NCBI GenBank assembly: GCA_024404115.1
Contig: JAKSQM010000005.1
Location: forward strand, 1 to 64,000
DNA: 64,000 nucleotides
Direction: 5' to 3'
DNA from: Clostridia bacterium
GTDB taxonomy: Bacteria; Bacillota; Clostridia; Oscillospirales; Acutalibacteraceae
Made by a program: the position numbers and the translations under genes. Shown here one piece after another: positions 34,198 to 43,164 of this stretch. The stretch's first letter is position 1; the number at the start of each line of letters is the position of its first letter. Below the pieces are notes generated by a model that had not been told where the DNA came from, did no database searches, and was given only the letters and a program-made list of their open reading frames with translations.

Positions 34198-34812
34198 ATG
34201 AATAAGAAAACAAACACAAAGAAGAATAGCACAGTTATGCTGGCTGTATCTTCGGTCTTAGCGGCAATTATTGTTGTGATGACATTCACACCGCTTGGGT
34301 ATCTGAACATCGGATTTGTTGAAATCACATTTCTGACAATACCTGTTGCGGTGGGCGCAATAGTCTGCGGCCCTGCCTGCGGAGCTTTTTTAGGCGCAGT
34401 TTTTGGCATCACAAGCTACATGCAATGCTTTGGCATCGGCAGACCCTCGCCATTTGGTGCGGCACTGCTTTCAATCAACCCCGTTGCAACAGGGATTATG
34501 TGCATTGTGCCGAGGGTGCTGGCAGGTCTATTGGCGGCACTTGTGTTTATGGCATTCAAGGGAAAGCACAAAAACATCTCTTATGCACTGACATCTTTAA
34601 GCACAGGATTTTTTAACACGCTGTTTTTTGTTGCCTGCCTTATTGGTCTTTTTGGCACAGATAAGCTCTCGACACTTGGACTTGGGGACAGCATTGTAAA
34701 GATTATTGCCACGCTTGTTACTGTTAATGCAGTGATTGAATGGGCAGTTTGCCTTGTAATCGGTCTTGCAATAAGCAAAGCGCTTGACGCAGTTATTAAA
34801 CAAAAAAGATAA
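34198..34812 (+). CDS. ECF transporter S component, probably pantothenate (PanT-like)
   Basis: The 204-residue integral membrane protein has five to six hydrophobic segments and the S-component pattern GYLNIGFVEITFLTIPVAVG, followed by GPACGAFLGAVFGITSYMQC. S components bind a vitamin and dock on the shared EcfAA'T module, which is not in this window. Adjacency to coaX (55 bases) suggests pantothenate. The chosen ATG follows AAGGAGGA; an in-frame upstream ATG at 34156 is rejected. A strong terminator follows. Confidence 0.78.
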   Translation: MNKKTNTKKNSTVMLAVSSVLAAIIVVMTFTPLGYLNIGFVEITFLTIPVAVGAIVCGPACGAFLGAVFGITSYMQCFGIGRPSPFGAALLSINPVATGIMCIVPRVLAGLLAALVFMAFKGKHKNISYALTSLSTGFFNTLFFVACLIGLFGTDKLSTLGLGDSIVKIIATLVTVNAVIEWAVCLVIGLAISKALDAVIKQKR

Positions 34813-34823
34813 AGAGATAAAAG

Positions 34824-34858
34824 TAACCGCTGGTTTTCGCCAGCGGTTATGTTTTTTA
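34824..34858 (+). terminator. Terminator of coaX-ECF operon
   Basis: TAACCGCTGG-TTTTCG-CCAGCGGTTA, a perfect 10-bp stem, is followed by TGTTTTTTAG. Confidence 0.88.
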
Positions 34859-34951
34859 GATGGTATTGTTTGTTATGAATATAATCGGGTGCGGGTGTCC
34901 CGCCATCGCCGAAACTTTTTCACTATTCACTATAACTTATTACTTCAAGAT

Positions 34952-34999
34952 ACCCCTATCGTCAAAATCAAAGATTTTGCCACTTCCCCCAAGGGAAGC
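34952..34999. repeat. Repeat module A, copy 2
   Basis: Identical over 48 bases to 8-55. Confidence 0.85.
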
Positions 35000-35042
35000 T
35001 TTTTTTTGTTGACATTCAGAGGACAATCCTTCATTGCGTTTT

Positions 35043-35103
35043 AGATAGATTTGTGCGATATTTTCTTAATTCAATTCGGGAGGAGCCCCTCCCCTACGGT
35101 GTG
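35043..35103. repeat. Repeat module B, copy 2
   Basis: This matches 127-187 with a few substitutions. The core is TTCGGGAGGAGCCCCTCCCC followed by TACGGTG, three bases shorter than in copy 1. Confidence 0.75.
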
Positions 35104-35205
35104 TCCGCTTATTTATGACACATATTTAGCGAATATATGCAGAAATCAAGAACATATTATCAATAATTCTTCGTTCAAATTTCTATTTGTGTTGAAATTC
35201 AGAAC

Positions 35206-35231
35206 GGGATGTCGAGGACGCCATCCCCTAC
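35206..35231. repeat. Repeat module C, copy 2
   Basis: Identical over 26 bases to 247-272. Confidence 0.75.
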
Positions 35232-35274
35232 ATTACGCCAATTTTTCACTACAACCTATTACTTTAGGTTCTAC

Positions 35275-35315
35275 CCCTCTGTCATCTGCGATGACATCTC
35301 CCCTGTCAAGGGGCG
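35275..35315. repeat. Repeat module F, copy 2 (diverged)
   Basis: It has two consecutive hairpins, GTCATC/GATGAC and CCCCT/AGGGG, in the layout of 331-370 but with compensating base changes in the first stem (TCAGC/GCTGA there, TCATC/GATGA here). Confidence 0.6.
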
Positions 35316-35459
35316 ACAGAAAGTCTGCTGTTTTTTTATGATATTTTATTTTCAACAGACAATCCCTCAGTCTTTTTGCAGGGGAAAAAATCCAGCTCCC
35401 TTTACACAAGGGAGCCGTTTTAGTGTGCAATTCAAATGAATTTGTATGGTACAGTTGGT

Positions 35460-37967
35460 TTACATCGGCAGGTAAACCGTTGCTTTGAACAGGTCGCCGT
35501 CGATATTAAGCTCTAATTTGCCGTTTTGGAGGGTGCAAAGCTCCTTGGCGATTGAAAGACCTAATCCGTTGCCCTCTTCCTCACCTCTTGAAGCATCACC
35601 TCTGACGAAGCGTTCTGTCAGCTCCTCGGGTGAAATGTCAAGGGGCTCTTTTGATGTGTTTTTGATTTCAAACACACCGAAGCCGTCTGCTTCTTTAAGT
35701 GAAACATAAACTCTTGTATTGGGGGCGGAATATTTCTTGGCATTTGAAAGGAGATTTTCAATAACCCTGTAGGTCTGCTGACCGTCTGCAAAAACTATTA
35801 CATTATCACAGTTTTCATTGAATCTCAAATCAAGATTTCGGCTTTCAAATTCGGGCGAATACTCAACAATGCTCTGAATTACAAGCTCTTTGAGGTTGAA
35901 GCGGACGGGGTTCAGCTTAATGTTGCCTGCGGAAACCTTGGAGGCTTCAATGAGATTTTCAATAAGCACCTTGAGGTTTGCGGATTTTTCATCAATGATG
36001 CCGATATATTTCTTTGCTTCCTCGCTGTCTGCTTCACTGTTTTTGAGCAAATCAACATATGAAATAATCGAAGTGAGGGGCGTTTTTAAATCGTGGGAAA
36101 CATTGGTTATAAGCTCAGTTTTAGTGCGTTCATTTTTAACCGCTTTTTCAACAGCAGTGGCAAGCTCATCATTTGAAATTTTAAGGCTGTCGTTGAGGAT
36201 TTTTAACGATTCATGAACATTTTCATTGCCAAAATCAACACTTTCTCTCTTCTCGGAAGCATCAACAACTTTATCAAGATTTTTTACATATTTTGTAAGG
36301 AAAACAAGAGCAATTATGCCTGCAATAGCTGTGAAAATTGCCACAATCAAGCCTACTGAAAATTCATCTGTTACAATGATAGAGGCGGCTACAAGGATTG
36401 GGTCAAGAATTGCAAGGATGCCAAAAAGAATGAGTGTTTTTCTTGTAAAATATTTTGGCTTATATTTTAAATCGTGCTTTCTGATAATATTCACAAAGCC
36501 TTTCACAAGTTTTTTAATGATATTCCAAATAAAAATAACTACTCTCACAACAAAGAAATTACGGAAATATTTTCTGTCTGACTTCGCTATTCTGACTACG
36601 CTTGTGATCCACTCAACAAGCACTGCCCACATAACGGTAAGACCGAGGGCAACAATCACCAAGCCGTCCTCATGGAGGATTGTTCTGCCTCTTTCTGTTG
36701 TCTGAATGTAATAATCATTAAAAAAGATAAACTCTTCAACAAAATCTATCAAAATGCAACAGCCTGCAACAATACTTGCTGTGGAAAGGGCAAGGTGAAT
36801 ATCACCTGGGAGCTTGTCAATAAATGCAGGAGTTATGCCGTCAAAGCCTTTTTTATGACCTGCAAGGAGCAGAAGAATTACAAGTGCCGCAATAGAAATT
36901 ACAAAGAAAACGGCGGCTTTAATCATATAAGGCTTGATTGAATAGTTAATGGACTGAAACCTATCACAATAATCGGTGATAATATCGTTGCCTGTCAGCT
37001 GGTCTTCATTGACAATATATGCTTTGAACTCGGTGCAGTTTTTGAAATCTTCTTTAATATAGCGTGTTGCGTTTGAACCGCTTAAATAATTCTGAACGCC
37101 TGCCGCCTTTACAACATCCTTATTTTTGATGCAATAGAATTGATGACCCTTTGTAATACCGCTATTCTGCTCGGTTTCTGTCATATTTGTGATGACATTA
37201 TCCTTTGTTTTGATGTAATATTTTATGTTTTCGAGCTTTGAAACACGCTCTTTAGCTTCTGAAAATCTTTCTTTATAATTATCAAAGGTATCATAATATG
37301 CGTTATCAGCGTACTCTTCTATCTGCTTCTTTGCTCCGCTGACAGAAATGTTGTAATCAAAGTAAAAGCCATAGTTATTCAGCTTTTTAAAGCGACACTC
37401 AAAGCTCTGATCAAAGGCTTCACTTCTGACAAGATTATCGTATTTGAGGAACTCCTCGCCCTCTGCGTAATTGAGAACCTTGCGGGCAACCCTTACGCTT
37501 GCGTGGTCGTATGGGTCAATCTGATATTCACGCTCATTTTCGGGAGTGTCGGGAATTGAATCAATATAGCCCTCTGTTAAGCCGTTGGCATTATCGGGGT
37601 CATAGCTTTCATTCTGATTTGCAACATATGTGAGCTCTTCACGGATAATTTGAATTTTGTTATCCTTGTATCTCTGAAGATTTTCTTCGATTTCTGCTTC
37701 TTTGATTTTTTGAAGCTCTTTTTCTTTTTCGCTGACGCTTTCGCCTGTGAGGGTTTGCATATCTGAAATAGCGTAACTGAAAACTTCTTTGGCTTTATCT
37801 GAATCATAGAAGCTTTTGCCACCGTCAAATGCGTCATACGGGTCTAAAAATTCAAGGGGTCGCACCGCATAAAGTGCATTAAATGCAAAAAGTCCGAATG
37901 TTAAAATGCTTAAAATAAGGCAGAGTGCCTTTATCCACAAAGAATATTTTACTGAATTGTTATTCAT
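35460..37967 (-). CDS. Membrane sensor histidine kinase
   Basis: The 835-residue kinase has an N-terminal membrane segment (about 12-32) and a long extracytoplasmic domain (about 35-345), rich in Glu/Lys/Tyr with a coiled-coil-like part near 80-100. Five or six further membrane segments lie at about 350-560. The dimerisation domain follows, with phospho-acceptor His near 625 (NVSHDLKTPLT). An ATPase domain has DGQQTYRVIENLLSNAKKYS near 730 and GNGLGLSIAKEL near 800. It is co-transcribed with the response regulator 21 bases upstream. The stimulus is unknown. Confidence 0.9.
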   Translation of the reverse strand: MNNNSVKYSLWIKALCLILSILTFGLFAFNALYAVRPLEFLDPYDAFDGGKSFYDSDKAKEVFSYAISDMQTLTGESVSEKEKELQKIKEAEIEENLQRYKDNKIQIIREELTYVANQNESYDPDNANGLTEGYIDSIPDTPENEREYQIDPYDHASVRVARKVLNYAEGEEFLKYDNLVRSEAFDQSFECRFKKLNNYGFYFDYNISVSGAKKQIEEYADNAYYDTFDNYKERFSEAKERVSKLENIKYYIKTKDNVITNMTETEQNSGITKGHQFYCIKNKDVVKAAGVQNYLSGSNATRYIKEDFKNCTEFKAYIVNEDQLTGNDIITDYCDRFQSINYSIKPYMIKAAVFFVISIAALVILLLLAGHKKGFDGITPAFIDKLPGDIHLALSTASIVAGCCILIDFVEEFIFFNDYYIQTTERGRTILHEDGLVIVALGLTVMWAVLVEWITSVVRIAKSDRKYFRNFFVVRVVIFIWNIIKKLVKGFVNIIRKHDLKYKPKYFTRKTLILFGILAILDPILVAASIIVTDEFSVGLIVAIFTAIAGIIALVFLTKYVKNLDKVVDASEKRESVDFGNENVHESLKILNDSLKISNDELATAVEKAVKNERTKTELITNVSHDLKTPLTSIISYVDLLKNSEADSEEAKKYIGIIDEKSANLKVLIENLIEASKVSAGNIKLNPVRFNLKELVIQSIVEYSPEFESRNLDLRFNENCDNVIVFADGQQTYRVIENLLSNAKKYSAPNTRVYVSLKEADGFGVFEIKNTSKEPLDISPEELTERFVRGDASRGEEEGNGLGLSIAKELCTLQNGKLELNIDGDLFKATVYLPM

Positions 37968-37988
37968 ATTTTTACCTCCTCAACTGAA

Positions 37989-38678
37989 TCAGAATTTCTC
38001 GATTTTGTAACCAAGTCCGTAGATAACCTTTAGATATTTGGGGTCTTTGGGGTTGATTTCGATTTTGCTTCTGATATTTTTAATATGAACGGTAATTACC
38101 CTTTCAACACCGTATGCAGGTTCGCCCCACACAGCTTCATAAATCTGTGAGCTTGAAAGCACCCTGCCTGCATTCTCTAAAAGGAACTGGAGTATGCCGA
38201 ATTCACGGGCGGTGAAGTGAACCAAAGTGCCGTCAACGGTAACCTCTTTTGTGTCTTTATCAAGGACTATTCCGCCATTGACAAGCTGACTTTCTTTAAC
38301 AGTAAGGTTGCCGAGGTAGGCATATCGCCTTATTTGGGATTTCACCCTTGCCATAAGCTCCAAAGGGTTAAACGGCTTTGTTACATAATCGTCTGCGCCA
38401 AAATCAAGACCGATGATTTTATCGGTATCTTCACTTTTTGCAGAGAGCATAATTATGGGGAAATTATGCTTTTCACGAAGCCTGCCAGCGGTCATAAGAC
38501 CGTCCATTTTTGGCATCATAATATCAAGAATCATGCAGTGAATTTCGTTATTCTCCGCTTTTTCGATAGCATCAATGCCGTCATATGCTTTGATGACATC
38601 ATAGCCGTTGTGCTTTAAGTAGATTTCAATGGAATCCACAATGGCGGTGTCATCATCACAAACAAGAACACGATACAT
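37989..38678 (-). CDS. OmpR-family response regulator
   Basis: The 229-residue regulator has a receiver domain (1-118): DDD near 8-10, phospho-acceptor Asp in CMILDIMMPKMDG near 53, and Lys in YVTKPFNP near 104. An OmpR/PhoB winged-helix DNA-binding domain (about 130-228) ends with VITVHIKNIRSKI and VIYGLGYKIEKF. It precedes its cognate kinase in the same transcript. Its promoter at 38711-38738 has CTTTG direct repeats around the -35, possibly for autoregulation. Confidence 0.93.
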   Translation of the reverse strand: MYRVLVCDDDTAIVDSIEIYLKHNGYDVIKAYDGIDAIEKAENNEIHCMILDIMMPKMDGLMTAGRLREKHNFPIIMLSAKSEDTDKIIGLDFGADDYVTKPFNPLELMARVKSQIRRYAYLGNLTVKESQLVNGGIVLDKDTKEVTVDGTLVHFTAREFGILQFLLENAGRVLSSSQIYEAVWGEPAYGVERVITVHIKNIRSKIEINPKDPKYLKVIYGLGYKIEKF

Positions 38679-38710
38679 AAGAAATGCCCCTTTCTTTGAT
38701 TGTTGACCTT

Positions 38711-38738
38711 ATTGTAAAATACGAAAGCAAAGGTACAA
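38711..38738 (-). promoter_or_regulatory. Promoter of the two-component operon
   Basis: On the minus strand TTGTAC (38733-38738), 16 bases, TACAAT (38711-38716), 32 bases before the regulator start. Confidence 0.6.
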
Positions 38739-38897
38739 CAAAGGAAATGTAAAGAAATTATAAAGATTTTCGGCAAAGTAAAGACAAGCACAAGTGAGGA
38801 GGAAAGTCAAGTCTTGTTTTTTACCACCGAAATGTGAATGATAAATTGCTTTGACACAATGAAAGCCTGCCAGATAGAAATATTATAATAGTCCAAA

Positions 38898-38936
38898 CGG
38901 GGCAACTCATCAGATGAATGAGCGCCCCGATTTTTT
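38898..38936 (+). terminator. Plus-strand terminator with no plus-strand gene
   Basis: CGGGGC...GCCCCG (38898-38929) with inner CTCAT/ATGAG pairing is followed by ATTTTTT on the plus strand. The upstream genes are on the minus strand. On the minus strand the same hairpin follows the HGSNAT-like stop codon with only a weak T-run, so it may terminate that gene, or end a short plus-strand RNA. Confidence 0.5.
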
Positions 38937-39741
38937 ATTTGATTAACTTGAAAATTATGTAAAGTACACCGTAAACCACAGGCTGATGTGCCATGTAAAT
39001 CCAGAATGAATTTCTGCCGATTGTGGTGAAAACTTCTTTTGTTGGCTCGGTTTTTACCCATTTATCCACAATGCCATTCTTTTTGAGGAATTTGAAGAAG
39101 AAATAGCCTGCGAAAAAGAGGAAAATCCACGGAATCAGCGGGAAGTAATCGCTTGATTTGAAGCCGTCAAACTTGAAGCCGAAAAATGTGGTTATGTAGT
39201 TTTTATAAAGGAATGTGGGAAGTCGGTAAAAGACTTTATCGCCAAAGCCGATGTAGCCTCTCGGCACTTTTTTGAGTAGAAGAAATGCCGCAAAATTGAT
39301 GATGAACATTGGAAACGGGGGCATTTCTTTAATCAGCGGGTCAAGGAGTGTGCAGATAAGCATACACGAGCCTATAAGGGTCAGCACACCGAAAATGATA
39401 ATATCCTCAGGCATGGCAACCATTGTTACAAGGGTTATTATTGCACCGCCAACAAAGACAAGAAGTCCTCGGCTCAGATGTTTTTTGCCGAAGTTCCAGC
39501 AAAATCCCGAAAGGAAAATGAAAAGCCAGCAAATGCTCTGCTGCCAAATGTAGGCATAATCTGACTTAAACCACGGCGCATCAACACCGAAGATATAGAC
39601 TAAATCCCACATGGTGTGGTAAGCAATCATACTCACAACGCAGATGCCACGAAGGGCGTCAATAAATGCGTAGCGAGGTGATTTTTTCTTTTTAACTGCC
39701 TGTTTTTCCTGCGGTTTTTTGATTTCTGCGGTTTTACTCAT
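38935..39741 (-). CDS. HGSNAT-like (DUF1624) membrane acyltransferase family protein
   Basis: The 268-residue protein has seven or so membrane segments. Its opening after a charged N-terminus, YAFIDALRGICVVSMIAYH at 24-42, is the signature of the heparan-alpha-glucosaminide N-acetyltransferase catalytic (DUF1624) family. IWQQSICWLFIFLSGFCW near 65 and IGRNSFWIYMAHQPVVY near 241-257 also fit. Such proteins move acyl groups across or onto membrane-facing sugars, but no bacterial substrate can be assigned here. It is the last gene of the queT operon, 4 bases after the DUF554 gene. Confidence 0.82.
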   Translation of the reverse strand: MSKTAEIKKPQEKQAVKKKKSPRYAFIDALRGICVVSMIAYHTMWDLVYIFGVDAPWFKSDYAYIWQQSICWLFIFLSGFCWNFGKKHLSRGLLVFVGGAIITLVTMVAMPEDIIIFGVLTLIGSCMLICTLLDPLIKEMPPFPMFIINFAAFLLLKKVPRGYIGFGDKVFYRLPTFLYKNYITTFFGFKFDGFKSSDYFPLIPWIFLFFAGYFFFKFLKKNGIVDKWVKTEPTKEVFTTIGRNSFWIYMAHQPVVYGVLYIIFKLIK

Positions 39742-39745
39742 AAAT

Positions 39746-40477
39746 TCACCTCATAAGGTTTATTGCGATTTCATAAACAACGGGGCCTAAAAGTGCGGGG
39801 AGCAGGTTGCCGACCTTGAATTTTTTGCCTGCAACGAAGTTGACACCAATGCAGAAAATCAGAACTGAGCCTACAAGTGAAAGGTTTGAAATGAGCAAAT
39901 CGCTCATATAAGGAGCAATCAGACCTGCACTGAGGGTGATTAAGCCCTGATAAATTCCCATTGGAATAATTGAGAAAAGCGTGCCGATTCCCATGGTTGA
40001 GGAAAGAATTGTGATAAAGAAAAAGTCCAGAGATGATTTTATAAAGAGGGTTTCGTGGCTGCCTGTTAAGCCATCCTGCAACGAGCCCATAATCGCCATT
40101 GCACCAATGCAGATAACAAGTGTGGCATCCACAAAGCCGTCAACAAAGCGGTTGTCGCCCTCTGCCTTGACTTTCTTTTTGAGCCATACACCAACGCTTT
40201 CAAGCTTATCTTCAATAGCCAGCAGTTCGCCCAAAAGACCGCCCACAACAAGGGAGATAAAAAGAAGCATACTGCCCTGTGTGGAAAGCTTGCCGTTTTC
40301 GCCGATTTGAAGCATTTCTGCAAGTGTACCGGCTGCGCCAATAAAAATTGTGGCAACGCCAAGTGCAGTTTTAACCATATTCTGATATTTTTCTTTGATT
40401 CCGCCTTTAAAAAGCAGACCCAACAATGATGCCAGCGCAACAGCCGCAACATTGACAATCGTTCCTAAACCTTTCAT
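39746..40477 (-). CDS. DUF554 family membrane protein
   Basis: The 243-residue protein has six to seven hydrophobic segments. It starts GLGTIVNVAAVALASLLG, and LFISLVVGGLLGELLAIEDK near 73-92 and DATLVICIGAMAIMGSLQDG near 116 are typical of DUF554 (YdfK/YqgA) membrane proteins. The transport or other function is not established. The gene is 15 bases downstream of ispE in the same direction, with GAAAGGCGAG as ribosome binding site. Confidence 0.85.
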   Translation of the reverse strand: MKGLGTIVNVAAVALASLLGLLFKGGIKEKYQNMVKTALGVATIFIGAAGTLAEMLQIGENGKLSTQGSMLLFISLVVGGLLGELLAIEDKLESVGVWLKKKVKAEGDNRFVDGFVDATLVICIGAMAIMGSLQDGLTGSHETLFIKSSLDFFFITILSSTMGIGTLFSIIPMGIYQGLITLSAGLIAPYMSDLLISNLSLVGSVLIFCIGVNFVAGKKFKVGNLLPALLGPVVYEIAINLMR

Positions 40478-40492
40478 ATCTCGCCTTTCATA

Positions 40493-41368
40493 TTACTGCA
40501 CCTCAACGATTTCAAGACCTGAATTAACAGGCTGGCACAGATAAGTTTCTTTGTAATCTTTTTTAAGTGTTTCGTATGCCTTAACTGCATCGCTTTCGCT
40601 GGTGAAAACACCGTAGCAGGTAGGGCCAGAGCCGCTCATGCAGGCGCAAAGAGCGTTGTTATCATACATCACAGACTTAATCGGCACTCTCTGCGGTACT
40701 TCAATAAGCTGTTCAAAAACATTGCCTGCCTTTGAGCAGATGCCCTCAAAATCGCCATTAGCGGCATAATAGAGCATTGAGCAGGTGTCAAGATGACGGA
40801 CACCGTGCTTGTCAAATTCACTGAATGCCTTGCCCGTTGCAACGCCTACCTTTGGCTTTGCAAGGACTATCCAGCAATTTTTTAAATCGGGCAAGGGTGA
40901 AAGAACATCACCAATATTAAGTGCCGCTCTTGTTCCACCAGTGAGGCAGAATGGAATATCTGCGCCGATTTTTGCGCCGATTGCACAAAGCTCTTTTTCG
41001 GAAAGCTCTGCTTTGTAAATCTCGTTAAGAGCTTTAATTACAGCCGCACCGTCTGCGCTTCCCCCTGCAAGACCTGCTTCAAAGGGAATTGCCTTTTCAA
41101 GGTGGATGGAGATGTTTCTATCCTCAATACCTGCGGCATTAAAAAATGCGTTGGCTGCTTTATAGGCGATATTTGCCTCATTGCAAGGGATTCTCGGCTC
41201 TGTTGAGGAGAGAGTGATACCGCCCGAATTTGTTTTTTTTACAGTGATTGTATCATAAAGGCTGACGGACTGCATTATCATAAACAGGCTGTGATAGCCA
41301 TTTTCAAGCCTTGCAAGAATATCAAGCATAAGGTTGATTTTTGCCGCCGCTTTAATTTTAATTTTCAT
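40493..41368 (-). CDS. ispE: 4-diphosphocytidyl-2-C-methyl-D-erythritol kinase
   Basis: This GHMP kinase (292 residues from the chosen start) phosphorylates CDP-ME in the MEP isoprenoid pathway. KAAAKINLMLDI near 6-17 carries the substrate-binding Lys/Asn. The ATP loop PFEAGLAGGSADGAAV near 97-112 is the GHMP signature, and CMSGSGPTCYGVF near 253 the third motif. The chosen ATG lies 7 bases after AAGGGGA and overlaps the preceding DUF188 gene by 11 bases. In-frame sequence further upstream is antisense-free but within that gene and is not needed. Confidence 0.93.
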   Translation of the reverse strand: MKIKIKAAAKINLMLDILARLENGYHSLFMIMQSVSLYDTITVKKTNSGGITLSSTEPRIPCNEANIAYKAANAFFNAAGIEDRNISIHLEKAIPFEAGLAGGSADGAAVIKALNEIYKAELSEKELCAIGAKIGADIPFCLTGGTRAALNIGDVLSPLPDLKNCWIVLAKPKVGVATGKAFSEFDKHGVRHLDTCSMLYYAANGDFEGICSKAGNVFEQLIEVPQRVPIKSVMYDNNALCACMSGSGPTCYGVFTSESDAVKAYETLKKDYKETYLCQPVNSGLEIVEVQ

Positions 41369-41825
41369 TAGTATTCCCCTTTTCATTGTTGTCGTCAGCT
41401 TCAAGGAGCTTTTTAAGCTGAGATACAAAATGCTCGTCCTGCTCCGGTTTTCGCTTTGAGGGACCTTTGAGCCTGCCCCCTGCCATTCTCGCCTTTTTTG
41501 AAACATATCTTGAAAAAAGAAGCTCGTCTATATTTTTATCGGTATAGACAAGTCCGTTTTGGTTGATTGGCACAGCTCCCCTTGCAAGGCACATTGCCGC
41601 AAGTCCGTAATCCTGCGTTACGGCAATATCGCCCTTTGAAAGCATATTGACAAGTCTGAAATCTACGCTGTCTGCACCTTTTTCAACAACAACAGTTTTA
41701 ACTCCGTCTTTATTAAAAACGTGTGCAGTGTCGCATATTATAATACATTCTTTGTTATATTGCTTTGAAAGGCTGACGGTTAAATCCACCACGGGGCAAC
41801 CGTCAGCATCAATTAAAATTTTCAT
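41358..41825 (-). CDS. DUF188 (YaiI/YqxD) family protein
   Basis: The 155-residue protein begins MKILIDADGCPVVDLTVSLS and carries AVTQDYGLAAMCLARGAVPI near 75-94 and the tail GGRLKGPSKRKPEQDEHFVS near 117-136, all hallmarks of DUF188. The acidic residues suggest a PIN-like nuclease fold, but no activity is established to my knowledge. It lies 1 base after the oxidoreductase and overlaps ispE by 11 bases. Confidence 0.9.
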   Translation of the reverse strand: MKILIDADGCPVVDLTVSLSKQYNKECIIICDTAHVFNKDGVKTVVVEKGADSVDFRLVNMLSKGDIAVTQDYGLAAMCLARGAVPINQNGLVYTDKNIDELLFSRYVSKKARMAGGRLKGPSKRKPEQDEHFVSQLKKLLEADDNNEKGNTNEN

Positions 41826-41826
41826 A

Positions 41827-43152
41827 TTAGTGCTTGAAGCAGTTGTTATACTGTTTTACCCACATATTAACAGCCTTTTTGCTATATGATTTGGGCATTG
41901 CTGATGTAACAGCCGCAGCCGCACTAAGCTCCTTAACGCAACGGAGAACTTTTTTGAGCACAACGGGGTTATTTTTAAGTCCAACAAGCTTTTTCTTAAT
42001 GCTCTCTTTTGTTACACCGCCAAGGATTGCGCCGATATTTGTGGAATCTGCACCGATTGTCATATCGTCTGCATTGAGGATTCCGCTATCGAAAATATAA
42101 TCAAGCTCATCACTGTAAAGGCGGGTAAGAAGAAGCTTAACGCATGCAAGAGGAGCAAAGCCGTTGCCAAGCTCTTTGAAATACTTTCTCTGATATTTCC
42201 AGAGGATGTCTGCTGAATAAGAATCTGTTGTATCTTCAATAATTGTTTCTGCAAGCATTTTTGATGCTTTAAGGCAGTTTGCGATACCTGAGCCGATAAC
42301 GGGAACTGTCATAAATGCGCTGTCGCCGATTGCGGCATAACCGTCTGCAACCATAACACCAAGAGGCTGACGAACAGGGATATTAACGAACTGACCGCCC
42401 CTTACAAGCTCTGTGCCAAGGTGGGGGTTACTTTCACGAAGATATTTAAGAGCGTCCTCAACATCTTCCATTGAAAGAGGAGTAAATCTGCCGATAAGAA
42501 CATCTGTATGCTCTTCTTCAGCGGCAACCCAGTAAATGCCCATCTGGTTCTGATGAAGGAGAAGGAGCTTGAATTTATCTTCATCGCACTCAGCTGTTTT
42601 GTTGAAAAATCCACGGTAAACATAGAACTGCTCATAGGGCTGAACGCTGCTCTGAATACCAAGATGTTCGGGAAGATTGCGTCTGATAATAGAATTCATA
42701 CCAGCGGCATCAATAACGAGGTCAGCATAAAAAGTGCCTTTATCTGTTTTGATACCTGCAACACGGCTGCCAAGCATAACAGGATAGAGAATATCTGTTT
42801 CGTACTCAAATTTAACACCGCACTGCTCTGCATATGTAATGATGTGGTTATAGATTTCTTTTCTTTCCATCTGAATTTCAAGCTGATCCTGCGGAACGTG
42901 CTGACGCAGACCAACATTCATATTGGGTGAATAGAAAGTCATATCGTTTTTGAATTTATATTTATCCTCGGCAGGCATTTCCATACCTGCTGCAAAAAGA
43001 CCTTTTTTATCAAAAATATCGGTCCAGTCATAGCCCATATCTTCTCTTTTGCGTTTTTCATAAACGGTTACATCGTATCCGTTCTTTGCAAGAAGTGCAC
43101 CTGCTGCAATTCCGCCATGGCCGCCGCCAGCTACTATAATTTTTTTGCCCAT
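41827..43152 (-). CDS. FAD-dependent oxidoreductase, geranylgeranyl-reductase-like
   Basis: The 441-residue flavoprotein opens with the dinucleotide fold KIIVAGGGHGGIAAGALLAK and VTVYEKR. DAAGMNSIIRR near 169 and GDSAFMTVPVIGSGIANCL near 277-295 bind the FAD as in p-hydroxybenzoate hydroxylase and geranylgeranyl reductase relatives. The C-terminal 100 residues are helical and specific to this group. The substrate is unknown: a lipid or isoprenoid is a guess strengthened slightly by ispE two genes downstream. It is 12 bases after the glycosyltransferase gene. Confidence 0.78.
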   Translation of the reverse strand: MGKKIIVAGGGHGGIAAGALLAKNGYDVTVYEKRKREDMGYDWTDIFDKKGLFAAGMEMPAEDKYKFKNDMTFYSPNMNVGLRQHVPQDQLEIQMERKEIYNHIITYAEQCGVKFEYETDILYPVMLGSRVAGIKTDKGTFYADLVIDAAGMNSIIRRNLPEHLGIQSSVQPYEQFYVYRGFFNKTAECDEDKFKLLLLHQNQMGIYWVAAEEEHTDVLIGRFTPLSMEDVEDALKYLRESNPHLGTELVRGGQFVNIPVRQPLGVMVADGYAAIGDSAFMTVPVIGSGIANCLKASKMLAETIIEDTTDSYSADILWKYQRKYFKELGNGFAPLACVKLLLTRLYSDELDYIFDSGILNADDMTIGADSTNIGAILGGVTKESIKKKLVGLKNNPVVLKKVLRCVKELSAAAAVTSAMPKSYSKKAVNMWVKQYNNCFKH

Positions 43153-43164
43153 AATTATTCTCCT

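Larger units (their letters stand above)
34859..35459. repeat. Second noncoding mosaic of palindromic repeat modules
   Basis: About 600 bases without a gene. Module A (34952-34999), module B (35043-35103), module C (35206-35231) and module F (35275-35315) occur in the same order as in 1-475. A further palindromic unit lies at 35390-35418 (CAGCTCCCTTTACACAAGGG then AGCCG). The order conservation suggests that the whole mosaic was copied or arose from one composite element. No promoter or coding frame is convincing. Confidence 0.75.
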
